Part shown: one piece after another, positions 22,026 to 33,665 of the stretch | How positions within the stretch are numbered: position 1 is the stretch's first letter | Layout: each line of letters opens with the position of its first letter | Assembly (NCBI GenBank): GCA_023055425.1 | Contig: JALGPY010000001.1 | Span: 68,796,691-68,860,690 of the forward strand | Reading direction: 5' to 3' | Length of the DNA: 64,000 nucleotides | Source: Linanthus parryae | Lineage: Eukaryota; Streptophyta; Magnoliopsida; Ericales; Polemoniaceae | Notes under the pieces: generated by a model | Database searches by the model: none | Seen by the model: only the letters and a program-made list of their open reading frames with translations | What the model was told of the DNA's origin: nothing | Translations under genes and position numbers: made by a program

Positions 22026-22653
22026 TGTAGATAGTGCTTTCTGAGCTGACAGATCTTGGCCACGTGGCAACCATCCAGCACACCATATTGTGCTCCACAC
22101 ACACTGGATCACCAGCCGTGCTGATCCATGTGGGGGCTGCGAGACAGGGCCCTCGCATACCACTGCACGGGACTTGTAGGGACTTAGTGGTTTGGAGGCT
22201 AGAGTAAGTCCTGTCGCGTGCGAGCCAAGCCCGCACGCGACCTTTAGTAACTGCTTTTGAGAGATTTATGGCACGAGCTCCATAAACCCGGTCAATCCGG
22301 TCAAACCCGGTCAACCCCATAACGGTTCCGGTATTCGCGCATAACGTGCTGTAACGGTCCCTATATATGCGGACGAACGTGCCGTTGTGGTTAAGCTAAT
22401 TAAGCCTCCATTGATGGGCGCATTAACCACACTGCAACGGTCACATTCTCCGTTATATATAGGACGTTAACCTTTCCATACAAAGGAGAACACACTTGCC
22501 ATACGCGGAAGCTCTGCCAAACCTCTGTCTCTCTCTCAGACATTACTACTGCCTTACTCTCTCCCTACACACAACCCAACTCTTCCTGTGCCATCTCCGA
22601 TCCTCTACATACGGTGTACACGGAGGTCTCCCCGCCGGAATCTCTTGTGCACA
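22026..22653 (+). repeat. 3' LTR of the young Tat element
   Basis: 628 bp, identical to 7622-8249 except T at 22407 versus G at 8003. It ends GTGCACA, followed directly by the CTAGG duplication. Confidence 0.95.
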
Positions 22654-22658
22654 CTAGG
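22654..22658. repeat. Target-site duplication CTAGG, right copy
   Basis: Matches 7617-7621. Confidence 0.92.
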
Positions 22659-25600
22659 CAGCCTCTTCAACCTTCTTTTTTTGCTCCTCCAGCTTCCTCT
22701 TCTCAAGGCCAAGATTGCGGTGGCCATACTTCAGCATAACAGAGTTGAGAATTTGGGTGAGCCTCTTAAGAAGAAAACCAAAATCCAGCTTGCCCTGGGC
22801 ATTAATTTGAAGCCTTTGGCATGCCTCAAAGAACGTCCGCGCATTTTGAGCTGAGATGGTAACTGGGGTTGTCACGGATAGCTTCTCCACAATCCAGATG
22901 GCTTCAGTCAGGTAAATTCAAATATCGAAGGGACGTAGCTCCAAAGCTCTTACAAATGACCCCGGATATGACAGGCGCATCTTCATAAGCCAGTCCACAT
23001 CAGATTCCGTCATACCTGAAGAAATGACAAGTTTATGTGTGAAAGAAATAACAAAGAGATGGAGTAAGTATGAGATGTGATCATAGTATGAAATACATGT
23101 TCCTTCAATGATTTGGCGCAAGGTGGGAACGCGCACAGCTGGGGTTGTTGAAGCATTTCCTTGCTGCATTGCTTGACTATCAGCTAAAGCTTCGCGCTCG
23201 TCGTAGTCGGCTGGGATAATGTAATTATCAGCACGCGCAATTTCCGCTGTAGCCTGCGAACCCCACAAACTCCATGCAGGAGGAACTTGGGAGAAATCCA
23301 TCTCAACAGAATGGATGGAAGGGTTCTGCTTAGGAGGACTTGAAACACCAACTGAGGCAGCTGAACTTGGAGGGATTTGTGGAGCATTGGCACCACTAAC
23401 CTCAGAAACAGGAGTAACAGTTGATGGAAGAGGGACACCGCTGTTATCAGCAGCTGCAGCCTCTCTAGGAGGACCTGTCTCAAGAGTCTCTGTTGAGACA
23501 TCCACATTCACACGCGATGACTCCAGACCAACTTGATCAGTTTCTGTTTGAAAAGAGACTTGTTCATTTTCAAGAAAGTCCTGTGGCCCAGGAGCGCTCA
23601 TTGGGGCATTAACATTCTCATGAGATGCCTGGTCTTCGATGGCTTGTCCATTTCTGTGAACTCCAGCTCCAGCACCCTCTGTTTCCATCTCTTCGCCCAT
23701 TCCATCCTCACTCGCATGCTCATCTTCAGCACCTCCCTCTCGCATCTCGATTTCAAGACCATCATCTTCAGACGCCTCAATTACATCTTCCAAGGGCTCC
23801 CTTTCATCTTCTGTAACCATAACAGGCTTCTCTGTGTGCAAACTTCGCTCTGGAGCATGAGACATGGGAGACTGGTTCCTTTACTCAAGCACCATTACAT
23901 CCTCAGAGTTACTCTGAGCAATGACCTCAGCAGCAGGAACGATGACACTTCTTAAGAAGCCACACCTGTTAGCATAACTTCTAGGAGGGGAGATAAGTTG
24001 AACCTCACACGAAAGAGGATCACAAGGATCAACAGCAGGGGCACCAACACTTGCCTCATCAGTGGTCAAGCTCACAGCTGGAGCATCAACAATGATGCCT
24101 CGCGCAGCAGCAGGCTCACTCGTGGCAGCAACAGGCTCATTCGAAGCAGCACCACCTGCAGGACAAATTTGGACAATTCATTGAGGTAATTGGAGTTACG
24201 AACTATTTATCACGTTTTGTTCTATGTTCAGATCAAAAGAGAGCACCTCCACACTCATGTGGGATTGCAGCTCCAACATCATATGATATAGACGCGACAC
24301 CATATCCTACATATGTTCCCTCATCTATCACATCCTTAAGGTGTGTGTGACATGATGTTATGTGAAAGCTTGTTACGATAGGGAATGATTTTTTAGCTGT
24401 ACTTATAAACATTGTTCAAATGTTTACCTGAGGGTTCGCCACATTTTCCCACTAACCATCAGCGAATGTCATCTTTAGACACACCGTGCTTTAATGCACC
24501 AAATATTACCTCTTGGTAAGTTACGACAAGGTTAAATATCGTACATTCTTCATCACCTGCGATTTCCTCAAAATCATGTTGAGCTTGTTCAAAGGCAGCC
24601 ACGCTCATGTTACCAGCATGCTGCTCTTCCAGACTTCTCCTTTTCACAACTTCCACGTCATCTTCCTCATGTTTCCTCCTTCTGCCTCAGCGGCCATCCT
24701 CTTGGACACTTCAATGATGGCCTCGTCTATAGGTTCACTAGATGCATCTGAGCGAGAGCTCTTTGTCTTTCGATGTTCCTTGGCTAGAAAGTCACCAATG
24801 GTCTCAGTATCATCATCTTCGAAACGATAATTTGTTTTAACAACATTATCGTTGGAAACATTTTTGATTGAGAGAAAATTAAGTTCATTCGAATACCTTC
24901 CGAACTTTCTTCTCTTGCTTCCTCTTCTTGTTCTTCCTCTTCTCTTTCTTCTTCTACTCTTTCTTCTTCTCTTTCTTCTTCAATTTCTTCCTCCTGATCA
25001 TATGGGATGAAATCTTCAACTTCCAGTTCCTTTCGGGGCTTGCCGCGCAGACGACCTTTTCCCTTGCCTTTGGCAGCAGGAGCCTCCGTGGGCGGCGAGG
25101 CCGGAGCTTCCCTGGGTGGAGAAGAGATCACAATGGCCTTTTGCTTTTTCCTTTTGGCCTTTGGAGCAAATTTTGCGTCCACTTCAGCGCTGTCGCTTAT
25201 CAAGGAGCGAGAGAATACATCCATCTCCTGGAGCACAAGAGCCTCCACTTCGGGATCCATTTTCATGGTCAGAGAGATAACCTTCTTCTGCCTCTTTGCC
25301 TGAAGAATAGAATCAAACAGTGAAGAACGACGATCTCCAGATGCGAACCTTCTCAAGAAGCACTGAAAAAGAGAAATGTAAGTAAGACATCGCACTTAAA
25401 AAAGATATGAGTTTCAAGGAAGACAAAGAGGTGTTATTTACCTTAGCGAAGTATTCGCTGTACTCAATCATGCACCCAATCCCTCCTCTAACAACAGCCA
25501 TCTTCTGAGAAAGGATCACGTCGACGCATAGGTGAATTTCCTTGTCAAGCAAGGATTAAAAAACATAAGTAGAGTCGTCCAAGATGCATATCCGACGGAA

Positions 25601-27182
25601 GGGGAATGTATTCCTTCTAATGGAGGGAGCCCTGCTGATGCGCGGAGAGCCGAGGACAGACTACTAACCAGAACAGATTACACCTAGGTAACAACAGTCA
25701 CTTGAAGGCGCCACTGCGTCGTAGCCAAATTGGGGGCAAACGCGAGTGGAGTCAACATCGACCGTGATACGCTCATACTTGGGCGATATCTCAGGGACAT
25801 ACTCAGCAAGGGCAGGCAGTGAGCCTCTCAAACACCAGCAAACAAACTCTCTGTAGCAGCTAGCCCCTTTGATAAGAGTGTCCTTGGAAATAGGGCCACC
25901 TTTAGTTGGGTACATACGCCCGAAGAATCGCACATTTTCAATGCGAGTGGTATAAGGTCTGGCAGTAAACTTCGCTCGATCGTCGCAGACAAACTCCATG
26001 CACACTTGGGCTCTTTTGTCTTATACCATCGAGCAACTCTCCCACATCGAAGTGTGTTCTGAGCACCAGGAACATTCCAGGCTCTGGGTTTTGAAGGGAC
26101 AGGAGCATAAGAAGGCTACATTTCAAACACCCACATGGTGAGGAAGGAAATTTTGAAAAAATTCGGCACATCAAGACGCGCGCGCGACTCTTCAATTGCA
26201 ACTACAAGCTGGTCCAGTCGATGATAGAGGGTTCCCAAAACAAGAGGCCCGAGCGCGACATTCTGGCCTAAGGATAGCTTGAATGCAATGGGAAAAACGT
26301 GATAAAAGACCCCGTCATGAGGATGACCATCGTTCAAGTATCGCGAGAGCCAAATGCAAAGAAAATCGCACAAGGTCCAGCCGTACCCTTTCCCATCGAC
26401 ATAGTTCTTCGCTTCGGGATCCTTCTTAAGTATTTCTTTAGTGAGCTTGCTATTCGCATAATCACGGAAGAAGTACTGCACCCACTTTGCCCAAGTGTTC
26501 TTCGCAGAAGTGTCAACTAATTGAAATTTTGGAAGAGCTTCTGCAGATGTCCAACGGGTGGAAATTTTCTTTACTTCTGCTATGCACTCCACCATTTGCG
26601 CATATAGAGCGAGCTCTTCATCAGTTTCTAGTGCAGCCAAGGGATCGACCTCGCCCATGGGAGGAGGATCATACAGCATATGCACATCCTCCAAGGTGGG
26701 GGCTGCCTCAAACTCAGCAAAATGGAAAGTGTGGGTTACACGCGAGTATCGGAAAAAGAGATTCAGAAGCATAGTCTGATCCAGCTTCACAGCAGCACCT
26801 TTCGCAGTCCTAACGGCGTAGTAAACCCCAGCTTAATCAGTCTAACAGCATGATAGGTCAGTACATGATCGATCCACTCATCCATTATTTCCAACTTGTT
26901 CACGAAGGCCTAGGTTGAGATATTAGTGTGTGGGTAGAACCCATTTTCAGGACCCAATCTCATCACATCCTTGGCGTCAATCAAGTCCAATTCTGCTCGA
27001 CTAGGTGGAGGAGTTAGCAATAGCAGATCTTCAGTAGCAGAGTCTGGCAGATTCTTTAATTTGGTTCTGGCATGGTCATAGTCTTCACCACCCAGATAAG
27101 GAGCTTTCTTCCACAAAGTTTTGGGAAGATCAGGAATTTCTTCAGCCTCCTTCACAGATTTGGTTACCTTTGTCCTGGCTAT
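22659..27182 (-). pseudogene. Decayed copy of the antisense PMD-like gene
   Basis: Homologous along its length to the intact antisense gene at 17002-21289, with the same exon order. Exon 1 blocks include PYLGGEDYDHAR, ENGFYPHTNIST and THTFHFAEFEAAPTLEDV. Exon 2 starts CFLRRFASGDR after a TTTTTCAG acceptor. Exons 5 and 6 include ESDVDWLMKMRLSYPG. The start codon is lost: ATGGCC reads ATAGCC at 27180-27182. Stops or frame breaks occur near 26912, 26850, 26110, 25660-25560, 24460 and 22917. Exon 5 carries about 130 extra acidic residues compared with the young copy. The last codons lie beyond the inserted element at 7504-7616. It cannot make a full protein. Confidence 0.8.
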
Positions 27183-27945
27183 TTCTGAAACAAAGCAAGA
27201 AAAAGGGGGGAGAAATATATCCACTTTCAATTTTTAAGCAGAATTCAAGAGCAAGTCTTACGAGTTTTTGAAGAATTGTCTAGGTTTAGTTTCAAGAACA
27301 CCAAGTTTCTGGGTATCAAGTTGACTGATATGAATTTCAATTTTGGGAATTACCAGTTCTAGGTTCAGAATTCCAGAAAGCTGTCCTTTCACAATTTCAA
27401 TCTTTTAGGGTTTTTGAACCTCTTCCACAGTTACCAACAATGGTGGGTTTCAAGTGTTTTTGGGTTTCAGATTCAAAATATTTCAAGATAAAGATACTCG
27501 TACGAGAAGAATTAATTCAAATGAGCAAGTCAACCTTGTGTTTTTGAAGTGATATGAAGGAGTCGATTTGCCAAGAAGAACTGGTGGTTGATTATCTGGA
27601 TTTGCTCTCGAAGGTTCTCAGAAAACATTCACTCTAGAGAGAAGCAGTAGCTTACAAAAATGGAAGATGATGAGTATTTATTCAAATCCACTGAAGAGTC
27701 GCATCCTTGCAGTGGTCGAATCGCAACCGTCACCGCCGAATCGCGCAATCACAGGCCTATGCTGATGTCACGGCTAAAACCCTAGAGGAACAGAAGGCAC
27801 GAATCTAGGGATTCTAGGTCATAATGACACGCACGGGGGATGATTTCTCGGACATTTGAATTGGTGCGTAGCTACAACGCGCGCGCCGGTTTTTGCGCAC
27901 TGAAGTCTATCTGATCAGTGTCTCTACGCGCAAAAAGGGGGCTAA

Positions 27946-28560
27946 TGTAGATAGTGTGTTCTAGTCGTGTGAGTCAGCTTACATGTGGCAGTCATCCTGC
28001 ACACCTAGCTGTGCTCCATACACACAGGATCACTACCTATGCTGATCCACGTGGGGCTGCGAGACAGGGCCCTCGCATATCATTCCACACGGGACTTGTA
28101 GGGACTTAGTGGTTTGGAGGCTAGAGTAAGTTCTGTCGTGCGCAAGCGACAACCAAGCCCGCGAGCGACCCTTGGTAACTGCTTTGAGAGATTTACGGCC
28201 ACGTGCTCCATAAACCCGGTCAACCTCATAACGATTCCGGTTTACGCGGACGAAGTGCGTAACGGTCCCTATATATGCGGTCGAACGTGCACTCATGGTT
28301 AAGGTAATTAAGCCGCCATTAATTGGCGCGTTAACCCACTACAACGGTCACATTATCCACTATATATAGGATCGTTAACCCTTCATTGCAACGATCTGAT
28401 CTTCTGAACTACGCGGAAGCTCTGCCCATATATTGTCTCTCTCTCTCTCAGTTATCATTGCCTTATTCTCTCCCTACTCACTACCTTACAACTCTCTGCG
28501 TTTCCATTCTCTACTCTTGGTGTACACCTGAATCTTCCTCAAAGGATTCTCCTGTACACA
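27946..28560 (+). repeat. 3' LTR of the old Tat element
   Basis: 615 bp, TGTAGATAGTGTG to CTGTACACA, clearly related to but diverged from the 628-bp LTR of the young element. It has the same paired TATA-like sites (CCTATATATGCGG and CTATATATAGG). The corresponding 5' LTR is missing. Confidence 0.88.
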
Positions 28561-29307
28561 AAGACCAATAGGTCTGATGGTTCCATCGAGAGATATAAGG
28601 CTCGACTAGTAGCGAGAGGTTTCAGACAGGAATATGGCATTGAATATGAGGAGACATTTGCTCCAGTTGCTCGACTTACCTCGGTTCGAACTCTGATTGC
28701 TGTAGCTGCTATCCGACGTTGGACCTTGTTCCAGATGGATGTTAAGAATGTTTTTCTTAGCGGTGATTGTACGGAGGAGGTATACATGAAACCTCCGCCT
28801 GGTCTCGATGTCCACCCATCACATGTATGTCTCATGCGTCGTGCATTATATGGTCTAAAGCAAGCCCCACGGACTTGGTTTGATAAGTTCAGCTCTACTA
28901 TGTTTAAGCTTGGGTTCTCCTCAAGTGCTTATGACTCGGCTCTTTTCATTCGTCATACGAATTGTGGAATTATGCTCTTTTTAATATATGTTGATGATAT
29001 GATCATTACCGGGGATGATCTCGTTGGCATTCGTGACCTAAAGAAGTCCTTGAACCGCCATTTTAAGATGAAAAATTTGGGGCCTCTCAGCTATTTTTTG
29101 GGTCTCGAGGTTACTTGTGATACTGACGGTTACTCCTTGTCTCAGACCAAGTATGCTTCTGATATTCTTGGTCGTGCAGGATTGACCAATCCAAAGGTTG
29201 CCTCCACGCAGTTGGAGCCCAGCCTGAAGCTCACTCCCTTAGAGGGTGAACCTCTCTCTGATCCTACTTTACCCGTCATCATCTTCGTGCTGACACGGTA
29301 CATCTGA
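28561..29307 (+). pseudogene. Ty1/copia reverse transcriptase, 5'-truncated and internally deleted
   Basis: The frame is open from 28561: KTNRSDGSIERYKARLVARG, ETFAPVARLTSVRTLIAVAA, QMDVKNVFLSGD, GLKQAPRTWFDKF, and the catalytic LIYVDDMIITG (Asp codons at 28993-28998). It continues to about 29265 (GEPLSDPTL). There it jumps, out of frame, to HHLRADTVHLKTASSSEQ near the RNase H end, so several hundred residues are deleted and a stop at 29305-29307 follows. The catalytic part looks well conserved, but the gene is cut at both ends. Confidence 0.9.
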
Positions 29308-29407
29308 AGACTGCGTCTTCGTCAGAGCAAACTGCCGATATTCATACGAAGTCTCATCCGCCTTGATGTTTTCATAACTTGATCTCCAAATTCAGTTTGA
29401 GAGGGGT

Positions 29408-29453
29408 TGTTATGATATATGTCCCACATCGTTCATAGTATATTATTCATTGT

Positions 29454-29517
<64 letters not shown>

Positions 29518-29591
29518 CATTTGTACATTGCTTTAAATAAGTTGAATACAAGATTATTTGCCTTCATTCGTTTCCACTTCATATTATAACA
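29408..29591 (+). repeat. 3' LTR of the copia element, with (AT)27 microsatellite
   Basis: Starts TGTTATGATAT after TTTGAGAGGGG and ends ATATTATAACA, so the ends are near-perfect inverted repeats. The dinucleotide tract at 29461-29514 lies inside it. The ATATGTCCCACATCG motif is typical of small copia LTRs. Confidence 0.8.
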
Positions 29592-31559
29592 AAGATGAAT
29601 AAGAAGATGAAGGTAAACCTGTATGTCAAGAACATGAACATACACCTCCAACATCACATTAACTAAAGAATGTTGGTATAGGGTAGATGTGATGAAGGCC
29701 TCAATGCTATAAAAAGTAACGACAAGATTTAGGCTTCAGAAGCTAAAACATGAAAAAGTTCCTCAGGAACAAATGCATTTATACTGTACTCAATTGTCGT
29801 TATTTCACCCGTTTTACTAGACAGTAGGCTGCTAAGCTGATTAGTAGGAAGGCTCCCCTTAGAGATTGTGCAATGATAGGGTTCTCCTCCCAGATTTAGC
29901 AACCAAAAAATTGATAATTTCTTGAAACCATATATTTAAAAAATATTGGTTAACCAATCAAAACCACTATGGCCACCAAGACAGTCGCTGCCACGGTTGT
30001 CTGTGGACACACAAATATTGCCTATTTTGATCCGAATCCAGACAGAGGGAAAGAGGAACAACAATCCCCATCGATGAAATTCCCATTAAAACCTAACTCA
30101 GTTCCCTCCCAATTTCAATAATTTCAGTAAGAGAAGAACTTATCCGAAAAGGCTGATCCATTAGGTGAAGCTCTCAACTTTAAGCACATACGACATCAAC
30201 TTGAACTCGGACTCTGTGTTAGAAATTATATATTATACTAATTTATAAAGATTACAAAGTGAGATACGAAGATTAAAAAGTGAACACAAAATGTGCAGTA
30301 TATGTTATGAACTTCAAGAACACCCCACAGAAGCTTGTTCAAACCCGATTTTCAGGGCATTTAAAGTCCAGATCATATGCCCAAAACAGAATGAAAGTTT
30401 TAGGTTGTTCTACAGGGAACACACCGGGGCAAAAATCTCATGAAACCATCGACTGAGCAGAGAGAAATTAAGGCCATGAACATGCCATGTTTTCCGCCGA
30501 AAAAACGAGAGTGACAAGAATCAAACGAGGACTCAATGTAATTCTGGGAATGTTCTGATAATTGGAGTGCTATAAACCGAACAAGGACCTGATTTGACCA
30601 AAATTCAACAACAAGTAGTCGATTATAGGGGATTTACCAAATCTCCGGCGGTTGAAGCACTTTTTGGCATCCGTCAGCCCAGAAACCGGCGATGCATAGG
30701 TTGGCATTGGGCTTGTTGTTTTCGGTTTTACACGAATATGGTGATCAAATCGACATAATTATAACAAATATAGAGACTTCGGCCCATAAAGGAGCTAGGG
30801 TTCTTGAGAGATTTTACTGAATTTCTCTCTCGACTCTTGATGAAACCCGAAATTATTTAGAATCTTCTTCTTTTCGTGATGGTGGATATCTCCAACAGTA
30901 GCAGGTCTGGGAGAGGAGAGCTGGAGGTGGTGGTTCCGTGGTGGCTTGGTGGTGTTGTCGATGGTTATGGAAGAAAATGGGAGAACTTGATTTGGTTTTG
31001 ATTTCAAAATGATATAGATACACTTCAGAATGGTTGTTTCACCCTGCTGAGATGGTGACACCTCAAAGGAAGAGGTGTCACTCCCATATGCGAGAGATTG
31101 CCACATGGGGGGGGGGGGGGGGGGGGGGGGTTTCACTGCTGAGTGTGTGTAGTTTAGGAAACTTGAAAGGTAGAATTAGGTATCAGCTTCCATCTTTTTA
31201 AAATTACAAATCCGCCCAACATCTTATACTATTCTCATACTACTCCAATATTATTTTAGAAATTCCCCTTGCCACATGCCAACTAATATTGAATTTTGAG
31301 AAAATAATAAATTGACCTCAAAATTTTGAAATATTACAATTAAACCCCTTTAAAAAAATTCAGGGTATTACACATCATTTATTCTTCGTGTAATGAAAAT
31401 TCGTTATAATTTGAACTCCATTATGACCCTCATGAAGATGATAGTATCCTTATTGATATTCATCTTTCCAAGCATGACAATGAGAGGGCCTGGAAAAGAC
31501 TGCTACAAACATTCATCATTAAGAAAGTGGGGAGAATTTTCTTTAGTAGGCGCATAATG
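29592..31559. other. Unassigned sequence with a hairpin and a G-run
   Basis: I recognise no gene here. The open frames are short and composition-driven. Visible structure: a perfect 10-bp stem with a 7-base loop at 31055-31081 (GTGACACCTC and GAGGTGTCAC) and a run of 24 G at 31107-31130. The sequence could be intergenic host DNA or part of an unrecognised LTR. Confidence 0.4.
31055..31130. repeat. Perfect 10-bp hairpin followed by a 24-G homopolymer
   Basis: The stem GTGACACCTC/GAGGTGTCAC surrounds a 7-base loop, and G24 begins 26 bases downstream. The exact G count may be affected by sequencing error. Confidence 0.6.
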
Positions 31560-32059
31560 ATTCCCCTTTAGCTTGACGTGCTCCTTCTCATCGAGTCATG
31601 AAGACTTCTTGACGATTCACTTTGATATAAAAGATTCCTTCAAATGTCTTGAGAATGTCCCATGATGCTTTCGCTGTGCGGCAAGCTCTTATCATGTTTT
31701 ACTGATTCTCTTGCAAAGCGTCGTGAAGAAAATAGAGTGCATGGCAATTAGTCTTAACTGTATACGTTGCTCCTCAATGCGGTCATCAATGGTTAGCTCC
31801 TTGTGCATGCCATTTACGTCACGAATATGAGGCACATAAATTGTAAACACAACATTAACAATATCCCATCCTTTACATAACAAAAAGCCTTCCATTCAAA
31901 TCCTCCGTCCTGCGTAGTAGACTCCATCAAACATAAAGCAACGACCATCAGTACATGACACCTATTTCCTGGAAAGTTTCATGTAATCATGCATATTCAA
32001 TATTTGCGTTACTTCATTTAAACAACAACATAAAATAAGGTAACTAGGCTCTATTACCA
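31560..32059 (-). pseudogene. Decayed copia gag with primer-binding site
   Basis: The minus strand shows MEGFLLCKGWDIV...ALHSIFFTTL-like and MIRACRTAKASWDILKTFEG blocks, characteristic of the copia gag (UBN2-type) domain, split by stops and frame changes. Just upstream on the minus strand, at 32059-32047, is TGGTAATAGAGCC, two mismatches from the initiator-Met tRNA primer site TGGTATCAGAGCC. Order and orientation fit a very old copia element. Its LTRs are not resolved. Confidence 0.5.
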
Positions 32060-32309
32060 ATTAAAAATGGACGCGAGAGCACATGCGCATACTCTAAAGC
32101 AAACGAATACGAGTGTGTCTGCTCCTATACGCCTCAATTCACGATACTACGCGACACAGTTGAAGACTACAGTCGTAAAGCCAATAGGAACGGCTCTTGT
32201 AGACAGTTTAGAAAATCGAGTAATAGAAAATAATAAAATACATGATCTTTTCTAATAACAAGAACGTGTGAGATAAAAATAGATGCAGTTGTGTAACTTT
32301 AAACGTAGA

Positions 32310-33665
32310 ACTAGTGAAGCAAAAAACCCTCGTCTTGGTCTTTCTATGGAATACCAAGTTATCAAGATCACCAATGCAGCAGAAAATGGCACAACTGGAT
32401 TTCTACGATGGTTTTGCTATTTATTCCGGAGATAGAAGCGGAGGTCTGGCTCTTTTTGGAATAGCAATATACATGTTGAGTTTCTCTGCAATTCCTTTTA
32501 CTATATTGATGCGATAGGAAGAGGGATGATGGAGAGCACAGTTGGAAGTTCACAGAATTTTATTGTGACCCTAATAGAGAAGAGTGATCCTTGTCTTGGG
32601 AGTTGCTCAGAATATTGAAACCTCAGCAAAAAATTTGATGTGCTTCGCGGGTGACATTAATGCCATCACATCATACGAAGAGAAGGATGGAGAAGATGGG
32701 GTACGTTTCGGTCGAGAAGATCAATTTAGAAAAGCCCTTCATGATGTGGGTTAATTTGATATGGGGTTCCATGGTAATGCTTTTGCCTGTAACAATAATC
32801 AAACCAATTAAGGAAATATTCAAAAAATAATGGATATAGTGGTTGCTTGCATTCAGTGGATGGAAACTAACCATTGGGCCAAGACTACTCACTTATGGTG
32901 GCCGAATTCCAATTATCTACCAATATTTTTGAAATGAAAGAGAGAAGGGAGCATTTGGAAGCGCAAAAGAAGATTCAGGACGAGAAAATATTGGAGGTTC
33001 ATGAGGGATTTGGGTGTTTCATTGTCGAAGCTTGGTGCGAATGTGAAGGCCATCTCTCGGACAAGCTAAATTTCGTGAGTAGAAAGAACACACTAAAATA
33101 TAAAAGTTTCTGGTCAAGTTGATCTGATAGAGGGGCTGGTACTTGGGATGGTTACTATAAAGAAGAAATAATGTGGAAGCATCGCCCTAGAGTGGAATGG
33201 TTACGATATGGGGATATGAATACTTGTTTCGTTCATTTTAAATCCACTATTTGAAGAGTGAGATACAATTTTTGGGTATTGAATATCGCAACGAAAACTG
33301 GGTCTCAGAGGAGGATGGATTATGCATAGTTTTTGAGGAGTACTTTTCTGATATTTTCTCTTCCACAAACCCCGAAATGGATCTGATTGAACCGTTTGTG
33401 GTTCCTACAATTGAGTTTATAGTTGCAGCGAATAGGGACCGAATGGAGGAGTTGTTCACGGCAACCAAGGTTTGCGCTGCGCTGCTTCAGATAGCGCCAG
33501 ATAAACGTCCAGGGCTTCACGGATATAACACATGCTTTTTCCATAAACATTGGAGTATAGTCCGCGGTGATGTGACGAATGAAGTTATAAAAGAGTTGAA
33601 CGAAGGAGGCCCAAAAATTGAATACAATCACACCCTCATAGCATTTATACCTAAGACGAAACTAC
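32310..33665 (+). pseudogene. LINE (L1-type) ORF2, endonuclease and start of reverse transcriptase
   Basis: Degenerate L1-type non-LTR retrotransposon. The endonuclease is recognisable from FLWNTKLSR and DRSGGLALFG, then FAGDINAITSYEEKDG. A linker and the first reverse transcriptase blocks follow (GLHGYNTCFFHKHWSIV, YNHTLIAFIPKTKL). Many stops and frameshifts are present. The gene is cut at 33665 by the Athila-like insertion and resumes at 43618. Joined through one copy of ACTAC the frame reads PKTKLPRKPSEYRP, the conserved RT block, which confirms the insertion. Confidence 0.8.
33661..33665. repeat. Target-site duplication ACTAC, left copy
   Basis: ACTAC directly left of the Athila-like element, repeated at 43618-43622. 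Confidence 0.88.

Larger units (their letters stand above)
7622..22653 (+). mobile_element. Complete young Tat-lineage Ty3/gypsy retrotransposon carrying an antisense gene
   Basis: A 15,032-bp element bounded by 628-bp LTRs and CTAGG duplications. Order: 5' LTR, primer site, gag-pro, pol (RT, RNase H, second archaeal-like RNase H, integrase), 3' noncoding region with tandem repeats, a six-exon gene on the opposite strand, polypurine tract, 3' LTR. The second RNase H after RT-RNase H identifies the Tat lineage (Ogre, Retand, Grande group). The LTRs differ at one base by eye (8003 G versus 22407 T), so insertion is recent. Pol carries two nonsense codons besides the gag-pol stop, so this copy probably moved with proteins supplied by relatives. 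Confidence 0.95.
22654..28560 (+). mobile_element. Old Tat-lineage element, part 2 (antisense gene and 3' LTR)
   Basis: Continuation of the element interrupted at 7621. It contains the decayed antisense gene (22659-27182, minus), a 760-bp noncoding stretch, a polypurine tract and the 3' LTR at 27946-28560. The LTR is followed without a gap by copia reverse transcriptase coding sequence, so this element inserted into a copia element. The right target duplication would be AAGAC (28561-28565), but the left one is not in the window. Confidence 0.85.
28561..29591 (+). mobile_element. Truncated Ty1/copia retrotransposon
   Basis: The right-hand remainder of a copia element interrupted by the old Tat insertion. 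It comprises most of reverse transcriptase, a deletion removing the region after it, the end of RNase H (QTADIHTKSHPP), a polypurine tract TTTGAGAGGGG, and a 184-bp 3' LTR. Everything 5' of reverse transcriptase is outside the window. Confidence 0.88.

Noticed and set aside
31055..31081. Hairpin as a Helitron 3' end
   Set aside because: No CTRR follows at the expected distance, and no matching TC start or Rep gene lies upstream.
30795..31136. 113-codon minus-strand ORF starting with a proline run
   Set aside because: The proline run is the G homopolymer read in reverse; the remainder has no recognisable domain.
32067..32255. 62-codon ORF next to the copia primer site
   Set aside because: It lies where the decayed copia LTR should be and shows no protein signature.
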